This document shows positions 6,549 to 13,871 of a DNA stretch of 17,006 bases, piece by piece (position 1 is the first letter of the stretch; each line of letters begins with the position of its first letter). Made by a program: the position numbers and the translations under genes. The notes under the pieces were generated by a model. It did no database searches. It was given only the letters and a program-made list of their open reading frames with translations, and was not told the DNA's origin. Source of the DNA: Hyphomonadaceae bacterium UBA1001. GTDB taxonomy: Bacteria; Pseudomonadota; Alphaproteobacteria; Caulobacterales; Aquidulcibacteraceae. Where the stretch lies: assembly GCA_002291875.1 (NCBI GenBank), contig DBAV01000175.1, positions 1,170-18,175 of the forward strand, read 5' to 3'.

Positions 6549-8915
6549 ATGTCACGCACACGCCTGTTGTCGGCCGTCTCCGGGCTGGCGCTTTTCTCGC
6601 TCGCCGGCCCGCTCGGGCTGCCGACCGCCCTGGCGCAGGACTCCAGCCCGCGCGGCGCGGATACCGCCGCCACCGATGACGGCGCGCTTCAGGAAATCGT
6701 GGTCACCGCCCAGCGCCGGGCACAGGCGCTGTCGGACGTGCCGCTGGCGGTCACCGCGATCGATGGCGAGCAGTTCGAGCGCTCGGGGCTGACCAGCGTG
6801 GATGACCTGACGACCATTGCGCCATCGGTCACCTTCGGATCGTCGGCGACCTCGCGCGGGGAGGGCCTGGTGGTACGCGGCTTCGGCACCACGGGCTTTT
6901 CGGACGCCGCCGAAGGCGCGGTGGGGCTGGTGTTCGACGGTGTGGTGATGGGTCGGCAGGCGGCAGGCCTGGTGGATCTGATCGATGTCGAGCGCATCGA
7001 GGTGCTGCGCGGACCACAGGGCACGCTGTTCGGCAAGAATGCTTCGGCGGGCGTCGTCAGCATCGTCACGCGTCGCCCCAGTGACACCTTCGAGGGTTCG
7101 GCGCGCTTCAGTTATGGCACCTTCGACGAGATGCGCGCGGCGGCCAGCCTGTCGGGCCCCCTCGCCCAGGGCGTCTCGGCGCGCCTGTCGGCCTTCGCCA
7201 ACGTCAATGACGGCACTTCCAAGCAACTCGGACCGCTGGACCAGGACCGCGTGAACGACGAAAACCAGTGGGGCGTGCGCGGGCAGCTGCTGCTGCAGCC
7301 GACGCCCACCCTGGACATCAGGCTGATCGCCGAACACCAGGAGGAGGATGCGCTGTGCTGCAACTGGTCGGTGCGCAGCCTGGCCGTCGCACCGCCCTTT
7401 GCTGCGCTGCAGACCGCCACCCTGGGCGCGCGCCTCAGGCCCTCACCCGCCAACCGTCATGTCGCGCTGGCGGTACGCTCGGGCTTTCAGCGTTCGACCA
7501 GCGAGGCGGTGACCGCCGACGTCTCGTGGCAGCTGGGCGAGCACACCGTGCGCTCGATCACCGGCTGGCGCAGCTTCGACATTTCCGAGGGCAACAAGAC
7601 CGACGCACTGCCGATCTCGTTCTTTGACCTGGCGGGCACGGACTCCGAGGTCCGCCAGGCCAGCCAGGAACTCCAGCTGCTGTCGCCCGAGGACGGCACA
7701 CTGACCTATGTGGTCGGTCTGTTCTGGTTCGATCTGGAAGTGGAGTCGATCCAGCGCCAGGAGGCGTCCTTCGTCCAGCTGGGACCGACGACCTTCGTGC
7801 CGACGCCGCTGGTGCCCGCGTCGCTGCAGGGGCTGGCGACCACGCGCGTGAACCTTCAGAACCAGCAGCAATCGACGCGCAATGCGGCCGTCTATGGCCA
7901 GGCGACCTGGAACGTCACCGACCAGTTCTCGCTGACCGCCGGCGCACGCTTCATCGACGAGCGGCTGGAAGTGGCGTTCGACCGCTCGGGCGGGCTGCCG
8001 CTGGGCGCGTTCGGCCAGGCAATCGCACGCCAGAGTCCGCCGGCCAGCGAGGACCAGGCCATCACCGGCATGCTGAGCGCACGGTTCGAATTCACCGAGG
8101 ATGTCAGCATCTATGGCACCTACAGCCGCGGCTACAAGGGCGTCGCCTATGACCTGAACGCCGGCAGTCCGGTGGTGTTCGACGGCCAGGGGCGCGCGGT
8201 GTTCCGCCCGCTCGAGCCCGAGACGGTCGACAATTTCGAGGTTGGCCTGCGCAGCTTTGCCTTCGACCGGCGGTTGCAGGTCAACGCCACCGCATTCAAC
8301 ACGGTGGTCGAGAACTATCAGGCCAATGCCCAGCGCACCGATGGTGTGCCGGGCTTCATCCTGGCCAATGTCGGCGAGTTCCGCACCCGCGGCCTTGAGC
8401 TGGAGACCGCAGCGCGCCCGACCCGCTGGCTGGATGTCGGGCTGAACGTGGCGTGGATCGACGCCGAATATGTCAGCTTCCCGCGCGCCGAATGCCCCCC
8501 GGCGGCCACCGTCCCCAACCGCCCGGCCAGCTGCGCCGTCACCGGCACCCAGGACCTGTCAGGGGCACAAGCCGCCAATGCCCCCGAATGGTCGGGCAGC
8601 GCCTTTGCGGGCGTGGTGTTCGCCGCGCCGGGCCTGGACAGCTGGGACCTTTACGGGCGGGGCGAGATGACCTTCCGGTCGGACACGCTCTATTCGCTGA
8701 CCCAGGATCCCAACACCGTCCAGGAAGGGTTCGTCCTGTTCAATGCCCGTCTGGGAGTGCGTTCGCAGGCCGGTCTGGACGTGGCGCTGTGGGGCCGCAA
8801 TCTGACCGACGAGGACTATGCGGTCGCGATCTTCTCGACCTCGGTGGTGGGGGGATATTCGCATTTCCTGGCGCCCGGCCGCACGATCGGCATCGAGGTG
8901 CGGGCGGACTTTTGA
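6549..8915 (+). CDS. TonB-dependent outer membrane receptor
   Basis: This 788-aa protein is of normal length. The signal peptide ends at residue 29 (ALA before Gln30). A TonB box-like EIVVTAQRR follows at 49-57. The plug domain covers about 60-180 with LVVRGFG, the LIDVERIEVLRGPQGTLFG signature and GVVSIVTRRP. A 22-strand barrel follows and ends in the terminal Phe needed for outer membrane assembly. Two Cys pairs, CC in EEDALCCNWS and CPPAATVPNRPASC, lie in likely surface loops. The frame is open upstream to 6315, but ATG 6549 has GGGAGG in front and starts the signal peptide. It probably takes up a rhamnosylated compound, judging from the neighbouring rhamnose genes. The stop is 11 bases from the convergent rhaK stop. 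Confidence 0.95.
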   Translation: MSRTRLLSAVSGLALFSLAGPLGLPTALAQDSSPRGADTAATDDGALQEIVVTAQRRAQALSDVPLAVTAIDGEQFERSGLTSVDDLTTIAPSVTFGSSATSRGEGLVVRGFGTTGFSDAAEGAVGLVFDGVVMGRQAAGLVDLIDVERIEVLRGPQGTLFGKNASAGVVSIVTRRPSDTFEGSARFSYGTFDEMRAAASLSGPLAQGVSARLSAFANVNDGTSKQLGPLDQDRVNDENQWGVRGQLLLQPTPTLDIRLIAEHQEEDALCCNWSVRSLAVAPPFAALQTATLGARLRPSPANRHVALAVRSGFQRSTSEAVTADVSWQLGEHTVRSITGWRSFDISEGNKTDALPISFFDLAGTDSEVRQASQELQLLSPEDGTLTYVVGLFWFDLEVESIQRQEASFVQLGPTTFVPTPLVPASLQGLATTRVNLQNQQQSTRNAAVYGQATWNVTDQFSLTAGARFIDERLEVAFDRSGGLPLGAFGQAIARQSPPASEDQAITGMLSARFEFTEDVSIYGTYSRGYKGVAYDLNAGSPVVFDGQGRAVFRPLEPETVDNFEVGLRSFAFDRRLQVNATAFNTVVENYQANAQRTDGVPGFILANVGEFRTRGLELETAARPTRWLDVGLNVAWIDAEYVSFPRAECPPAATVPNRPASCAVTGTQDLSGAQAANAPEWSGSAFAGVVFAAPGLDSWDLYGRGEMTFRSDTLYSLTQDPNTVQEGFVLFNARLGVRSQAGLDVALWGRNLTDEDYAVAIFSTSVVGGYSHFLAPGRTIGIEVRADF

Positions 8916-8926
8916 GGCAGCGGGAC

Positions 8927-10303
8927 CTAGGGGATTGCGCGCTGGCGGGCCTCGGCCAGGTCGAGCCAGCGCGCATGCCAGTCCGACAGGTCCAGCGCCA
9001 GCGCCTCGGCGTGGTCCAGGGTCGGACCACCCACACCCATGCCCGCCAGGTGCAGCGCCCCCAGTTCGGGCCCTGCCGGCCCGTTCACCACCTTTATGGC
9101 GCGTGCCGGGCTGAGGGCGGCCAGCACGCCTGCCAAGCGCGTTTCCTGCGCGAACCGGCCCTCGATCACCACGCTTTCTCCGGGCGGCGACAACCGCTCG
9201 ATCATGGCGGCCGACACGGCCGCGCCATGCAGCAGTGCAATCGCCGCGGCCTGGCCGGGCGTTGACGGCGAAGGCCCGATGCCCGCGTCCGAGCCGCCGG
9301 GGAACGGCCCGGTCCCCGGCGTGCGGCAAGGACCGACCATGGCGCCGGACCGTACGGCCCAGGTCAGGTCTTCGAGCGTGCAGGCGATCCTGGTGGAACC
9401 GGCAATCTGCGCCATTTCGCGCCCGCCCATGAATCGCGCCGAGGGCACAGGCCTGCCCGTCGGATCGACATTGGCCAGCATGTCGCGTTCCGGATCGAGA
9501 CACGCCAGGCATTGGCCGTCCCGTGCACGCCGCATCGCAACGAACCAGGTGCCGGTCGAAAGCAGCGTGAAGGCGCGCCCCTCGAGTGCGGGCGCCGCGC
9601 ACACGCCCCAGAATGCGGCATTGCTGTCATGGGCGCCGACGTGCACGGCGATCCGGTGGTCCAGCCCCGCTGCCCTTGCCAGGGCCCCGCCCGCTCCGCC
9701 CAGCACCTCATGTGCGCCGCGCAGGACGGGGGCACCGCGATCGCGGCCACGGCGGCGGGCGTGATCGGACCAGACCCCTTCGGCAGGGCGCCACAGATCG
9801 GTGTGGCACCCCAGGCTGGTGACCTCGCAGGCGGGCTCGCCGGCCAGCCGCATCGCCCAGTACTGCGCGAGGGGCAGCCACTGGCCGGTGACACCGATCG
9901 AGTCCGCAAAGGCCAACTGGACCGCCAGGTTCAGCCCCGCTGGCAGGCGCGGCGAGAAGGTCTGGTCGAACCGATCGCGATCCCGGTCGTGTTCCGCCTG
10001 GATGTGCGCGGGAAGCGGATGCTCATAGTCGAGGGCGAAGGTCGGTTCGCCCCGGGCATTCAGCCATACCGCGCCGGCCCCGTGGGCCACCGGCACGATC
10101 GCCGTCAGGGGTGCGCGCGCGGCCGCCAGCGCCAGGTGGGCCACCAGCCATGCCTCGCACGCCTCAAGGTCCGGCATGGTGATGGCGCCGACCGTGAGGG
10201 CCGGGCTGTCGCGTTCCCACCGGCAAATCAGGTGCCCGGCGGCGTCGTGGACCCCCAACCGGGTCCGCGACTTGCCGATGTCGATCACCGCAACCGCTGC
10301 CAT
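8927..10303 (-). CDS. rhaK: FGGY-family carbohydrate kinase, probable L-rhamnulokinase
   Basis: This 458-aa kinase would use ATP to phosphorylate L-rhamnulose to L-rhamnulose 1-phosphate. It has the N-terminal phosphate loop IDIGKSRTR at residues 7-15, the catalytic Asp226 in GAHDSNAAFWG, a second phosphate loop LLSTGTWFVAM near 255, and a C-terminal VIEGRFAQE and PAGPELGALHLAGMGVG for adenine binding. I chose ATG 10303 because AGGAA lies 6 bases upstream and the protein then starts exactly at the fold. The frame stays open far upstream, antisense to rhaD, but that is an artefact. It diverges from rhaD across 90 bases. The fold is certain; rhamnulose as substrate rests on the rhaD-rhaI neighbourhood and likeness to the rhizobial RhaK type. 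Confidence 0.85.
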   Translation of the reverse strand: MAAVAVIDIGKSRTRLGVHDAAGHLICRWERDSPALTVGAITMPDLEACEAWLVAHLALAAARAPLTAIVPVAHGAGAVWLNARGEPTFALDYEHPLPAHIQAEHDRDRDRFDQTFSPRLPAGLNLAVQLAFADSIGVTGQWLPLAQYWAMRLAGEPACEVTSLGCHTDLWRPAEGVWSDHARRRGRDRGAPVLRGAHEVLGGAGGALARAAGLDHRIAVHVGAHDSNAAFWGVCAAPALEGRAFTLLSTGTWFVAMRRARDGQCLACLDPERDMLANVDPTGRPVPSARFMGGREMAQIAGSTRIACTLEDLTWAVRSGAMVGPCRTPGTGPFPGGSDAGIGPSPSTPGQAAAIALLHGAAVSAAMIERLSPPGESVVIEGRFAQETRLAGVLAALSPARAIKVVNGPAGPELGALHLAGMGVGGPTLDHAEALALDLSDWHARWLDLAEARQRAIP

Positions 10304-10393
10304 GCCGGGTTCCTGATGCATTCTGGTCGAAAACGACGCAAAGTGATTGCACATCGAAAAGGCGGGCGATAGGCTCGCGGTGAAAGGTGATCC
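10304..10393. promoter_or_regulatory. Divergent control region between rhaK and rhaD
   Basis: This 90-base gap must hold both promoters. For rhaD, TTGCAC at 10347-10352 and TAGGCT at 10370-10375 with a 17-base spacer form a plausible promoter with a very short leader. AAAGGTG then serves as RBS just before ATG 10394. Two direct copies of TCGAAAA (10327-10333 and 10354-10360) lie 27 bases apart. Between them are CGCAAAGTG (10337-10345) and GTGATTGCAC (10343-10352). The region is notably richer in A and T than the genes. One regulator bound here could control both directions. Confidence 0.5.
10337..10345 (+). promoter_or_regulatory. CGCAAAGTG element, copy 2 (rhaK/rhaD region)
   Basis: This is the second copy of the nonamer found in the receptor leader. 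Here it ends one base before the candidate -35 of rhaD and is followed by ACATC and AAGG. The two positions are the only places I found this exact nonamer in intergenic DNA of the window, scanning by eye. Confidence 0.3.
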
Positions 10394-12484
10394 ATGGATA
10401 CCGGCGCGCGCATCGATTCCGCCATACCTCTGGCGGTGCCCGGCCCGCGCTGGCAGGCACCGCCGGACGGCGACGGTGCGTCGGCCCTGCTGGTGCGCTC
10501 CAACCTGCTGGGGGCCGATCTGGCCCTGACGAATTTCGGTGGGGGCAACACGTCGGCCAAGCTGGATGCGACCGACCCGCTGACCGGTGAGCGCGTGCGC
10601 GTGCTCTGGGTCAAGGGGTCGGGCGGGGATCTGGGCTCGATGGGGCTGGACGGGTTTGCAACCCTCCGGCTGGATCGGCTGCTCTCGCTCGAACGCCTCT
10701 ATCGCGGCCCCGAGCACGAGGACGAGATGGTGGGCCTTTATCCCCACTGCGTGTTCGGGCTTAACCCCCGTCCGCCCTCGATCGACACACCGCTCCATGC
10801 CTTCCTGCCTTTCGCCCATGTCGACCATGTCCATCCGGACGCGGTGATCGCGCTGGCCTGTGCGCGTGAGGGCGCGCGGGCCGTCGAGGCGATCTATGGC
10901 GGCACGGTGGGCTGGCTGGACTGGCGCCGGCCGGGTTTCGCGCTGGCGCTGGCGCTGCGCGACATGGTGGTCGCGCGGCCGGGCCTGCGCGGCGTTGTGC
11001 TGGGCGGGCACGGGCTGATCTGCTGGGGCGAGACGGCAGAGGCGTGTTACGCCAACACCCTCGATCTGGTGGCAACCGCCGCCCATGCAGTGAATGCGCG
11101 CCTGGCAGCCGCACCGGCTTTCGGTGGCCGTGTCCTGGCCGACGTGCCGGCCTCGCGCGCGCAGCTGGCGCGCCTGGTGTCCGGGCTGCGCGACGCGCTG
11201 GACCCGGCCCTGCACAAGCTGGCCCATCTGGACCGCTCGCCCGAGACGCTGGAGTTTGTCGCCAGCGCCGATGCCGAGCGCCTGGCGGCCATCGGCACCT
11301 CGTGTCCGGACCACTTCCTGCGCACCAAGATCCGTCCGCTGCTGGTGGACGCCGAGACCGCCGGCGACAGCGCGCGCCTGCGCGAGGCGATCGCCGGCTA
11401 TCGGCGCGCATACGAGGCCTATCATGCGCGGTGCCGACGGGCCGACAGCCCTGCGGTGCGTGACCCCGATCCGGTGATCATCCTGGTCCGCGGAATCGGC
11501 ATGGTGGCGTTCGCCACCGACCGCACCACCGCGCGGATCGCGTCGGAATTCTACCGCAATGCCATCAATGTGATGCGCGGCGCCGAGGCGTTCGGTGGCT
11601 ATGTCGGACTGCCCGAGCAGGAAGCCTTCGACATCGAATATTGGGCTCTCGAAGAGGCCAAGCTGCGGCGCATGCCTGCGCCCAGGCCCCTGCAGGGTCG
11701 GGTGGCGCTGGTCACGGGCGGTGCGGGCGGGATCGGACGGGCCACCGCGAACCGCCTTGCCGAACTGGGCGCGTGCATCACCCTGACCGACATCGATGCC
11801 GACGCGCTCGAGCGCGCGCATGGCGCCCTGGTCGCGCGTTTCGGCGCCGACCGGGTCACTGCCGTGGTGATGGACGCCACGCGCGAGGAGGATGTCGAGG
11901 CGGCCAACCAGCACGCCGCCCTGACCTTTGGTGGTCTGGACATTCTGGTCGCCAATGCCGGCATCGCCTCGTCCGCGCCGATCGAGGACACCACGCTGGC
12001 GCTGTGGCGGCGCAATTACGACGTGCTGGCCGACGGCTATTTCCTGGCAGCGCGGGCAGCCTTCGGCCTGATGAAGGGCCGCGGCGGCTCGATCGTGTTC
12101 GTGGGATCCAAGAACGCGCTGGCGGCCACACCGAATGCCTCGGCCTATGCGTCGGCCAAGGCGGCCGCGCTGCACCTGGCACGCTGTCTGGCGCTGGAAG
12201 GCGCCCCGTTCGGCATCCGCGTGAACGTTGTGAATCCCGACGCGGTGATCCGCGGCTCGGCGATCTGGAATGGCGACTGGCGCGAGGAACGCGCGCGCGC
12301 CTACGGCATCGATCCGGGTGACGAGCTCGAGGCCTTCTACCGCAATCGCAGCCTGCTGAAGGCCGATGTGCTGCCCGAGGACGTCGCCGAGGCGATCGCG
12401 TTCTTCGCAGGCGATGCCTCGCTGAAATCGACCGGCAATGTGCTGAACGTGGACGCGGGCAACGCGCAGAGTTTCGTGCGGTAA
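10394..12484 (+). CDS. rhaD: Bifunctional L-rhamnulose-1-phosphate aldolase/L-lactaldehyde dehydrogenase
   Basis: This is a 696-aa two-domain enzyme, also named RhaEW. Residues 1 to about 420 form a class II aldolase. It has GGGNTSAKL near the N-terminus and likely zinc ligands His145 and His147 (HVDHVHPDA) with His206 (LGGHGLICWG). It would split L-rhamnulose 1-phosphate into dihydroxyacetone phosphate and L-lactaldehyde. From about 430 an SDR domain begins with TGGAGGIG at 441-448, an acidic TDIDAD after the second strand (NAD preference), NAGIAS, VGSKNA and YASAKAA. It would oxidise lactaldehyde to lactate. The start has an AAAGGTG RBS. The gene leads the operon rhaD-rhaI-GH78-GPH, the same rhaD-rhaI order as in rhizobia. 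The long ORF antisense to it is a shadow. Confidence 0.95.
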   Translation: MDTGARIDSAIPLAVPGPRWQAPPDGDGASALLVRSNLLGADLALTNFGGGNTSAKLDATDPLTGERVRVLWVKGSGGDLGSMGLDGFATLRLDRLLSLERLYRGPEHEDEMVGLYPHCVFGLNPRPPSIDTPLHAFLPFAHVDHVHPDAVIALACAREGARAVEAIYGGTVGWLDWRRPGFALALALRDMVVARPGLRGVVLGGHGLICWGETAEACYANTLDLVATAAHAVNARLAAAPAFGGRVLADVPASRAQLARLVSGLRDALDPALHKLAHLDRSPETLEFVASADAERLAAIGTSCPDHFLRTKIRPLLVDAETAGDSARLREAIAGYRRAYEAYHARCRRADSPAVRDPDPVIILVRGIGMVAFATDRTTARIASEFYRNAINVMRGAEAFGGYVGLPEQEAFDIEYWALEEAKLRRMPAPRPLQGRVALVTGGAGGIGRATANRLAELGACITLTDIDADALERAHGALVARFGADRVTAVVMDATREEDVEAANQHAALTFGGLDILVANAGIASSAPIEDTTLALWRRNYDVLADGYFLAARAAFGLMKGRGGSIVFVGSKNALAATPNASAYASAKAAALHLARCLALEGAPFGIRVNVVNPDAVIRGSAIWNGDWREERARAYGIDPGDELEAFYRNRSLLKADVLPEDVAEAIAFFAGDASLKSTGNVLNVDAGNAQSFVR

Positions 12485-12490
12485 GGCGGC

Positions 12491-12511
12491 GCGGGGGCGC
12501 ATCGCCCCTGC
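12491..12511 (+). repeat. Intercistronic hairpin between rhaD and rhaI
   Basis: Bases 12491-12499 pair with 12503-12511 around a CAT loop: 9 pairs, all G-C except one G-T. The hairpin begins 7 bases after the rhaD stop. No T-run follows, so full termination is unlikely. An element that stabilises the rhaD message or partly reduces rhaI operon transcription is more plausible. A weaker 4-bp stem (GTCC with GGAC) follows near 12518-12531, before the rhaI RBS. Confidence 0.5.
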
Positions 12512-12554
12512 AGCCGGTCCGTCAAGGGACACCGCAAGGGGAGGAGTGACCGTC

Positions 12555-13871
12555 ATGGCTCAGCCGCAGGCGCTTGCGGACGCGATCGCGCGCGACAACA
12601 CCGCCCGACTTGCCGCACTCGAGGATGACTACGCCGCACTGGGCCGCATGCTGGAACGCCGCGGCGTGTCCATAGAGGCGGTGACCGCGCGGGTGGGCGC
12701 GCTGGCAATTGCCCTGCCCAGCTGGGGGCTGGGCGTCGGCGGGACGCGGTTCGCGCGCTTTGCGCTGCCTGGCGAGCCAACCACCGTGTTCGAAAAGCTG
12801 GACGATTGCGCGGTGGTCCATGCGCTGTGCCGCATGACCCCGACCGTGTCCCTGCACTTTCCATGGGACCGTCCGGCAGACCCCGCAGCGCTCAAGGACC
12901 ATGCCGCCGCCCTGGGCCTGGGGTTTGATGCGGTCAATTCCAACACCTTCCAGGACCAGCCCGGCCAGCCCCTTTCCTATCGGTTCGGCAGCCTGTCGCA
13001 CCCCGATCCGCGGGTGCGTGACCAGGCCGTCGAGCACAATCTGGACTGTATTGCCCTCGGCGCCGGCCTTGGCGCGGACGCCATCACGGTCTGGGTCGCC
13101 GATGGCGCGAACTTTCCCGGCCAGCAGGACCATGTGCGCGCCTGGGACCGCTATCTGGACAGCCTTTCGCGCATCTATGCCGCACTGCCCGATGGCTGGC
13201 GCATGTTCCTCGAGCACAAGCACTTCGAGCCGGCCTTCTATGCCACCGTCAATTCCGACTGGGGCATCTCGATGCTGACCGCCCAGGCCCTGGGGCCCAA
13301 GGCGCTGTGCCTTGTGGACCTGGGTCACCACGCCCCCACCGTGAATGTCGAACAGATCGTCGCCCGTCTGCACCGGTTCGGCAAGCTTGGCGGCTTTCAT
13401 TTCAACGACAGCAAATATGGGGACGATGACCTCGACAGCGGCGCGATCGACCCCCATCGCCTCTTCCTGGTCTTCAACGAACTGGTCGAGGCCGAGCGCC
13501 GCAGCCCGCCCGGCGCGTTCCGCCCGGCCTACATGATGGACCAGTCGCACAACATCACCGACCCCATCGAGAGCCTGCTTTCAAGCGCAGGCGCGATCGC
13601 GGCGGCCTTCGCGCGCGCCCTGGTGGTCGACCGCGAGGCGCTGGCTGCGGCCCAGGACGCGTGTGACCCGATGCTGGGGTTCACCCTGCTGCGGCGTGCC
13701 TTCTCGGTGGATGTCGAACCGATCCTGGCCATGGCGCGCCTGCGTCAGGGGGCGGCGGTGGATCCGCTGTCGGCCTACCGCACCAGCGGATGGCGCCAGG
13801 CCAAGGCCCGCCAGCGTCGCCCCGCCGGGGCGGGGGCTGGCATCGTGAACGAGGAACCCGCTGCACCATGA
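12555..13871 (+). CDS. rhaI: L-rhamnose isomerase (RhaI, Pseudomonas/Rhizobium type)
   Basis: This 438-aa enzyme converts L-rhamnose to L-rhamnulose and has a metal-dependent TIM barrel. It matches the Pseudomonas stutzeri/Rhizobium subtype, not the E. coli RhaA type. Visible marks are FLEHKHFEP with Glu220, CLVDLGHHAPTVN with Asp255 and His258, FHFNDSKYGDDDL with His282, Asp290 and Asp292, and MMDQSHNITDPIESLL with Asp329. These acidic and His residues fit the paired metal sites of the family. I chose ATG 12555 over the in-frame GTG 12546 because AAGGGGAGGAG at 12536-12546 then sits 8 bases upstream. The TGA stop overlaps the next gene's ATG. The C-terminal tail (ARQRRPAGAGAG) is low complexity. 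Confidence 0.95.
   Translation: MAQPQALADAIARDNTARLAALEDDYAALGRMLERRGVSIEAVTARVGALAIALPSWGLGVGGTRFARFALPGEPTTVFEKLDDCAVVHALCRMTPTVSLHFPWDRPADPAALKDHAAALGLGFDAVNSNTFQDQPGQPLSYRFGSLSHPDPRVRDQAVEHNLDCIALGAGLGADAITVWVADGANFPGQQDHVRAWDRYLDSLSRIYAALPDGWRMFLEHKHFEPAFYATVNSDWGISMLTAQALGPKALCLVDLGHHAPTVNVEQIVARLHRFGKLGGFHFNDSKYGDDDLDSGAIDPHRLFLVFNELVEAERRSPPGAFRPAYMMDQSHNITDPIESLLSSAGAIAAAFARALVVDREALAAAQDACDPMLGFTLLRRAFSVDVEPILAMARLRQGAAVDPLSAYRTSGWRQAKARQRRPAGAGAGIVNEEPAAP

Noticed and set aside
8916..8926. A terminator between the convergent receptor and rhaK genes.
   Set aside because: The gap is 11 bases and holds no hairpin or T-run that I can see.
10304..12556. About 750 codons of open frame on the minus strand, continuous with the kinase frame and antisense to rhaD.
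   Set aside because: The plus strand encodes a complete, motif-rich enzyme here. The antisense frame stays open because G/C third positions rarely give stop codons. Its translation is low in recognisable motifs, and the kinase has its own RBS and start at 10303.
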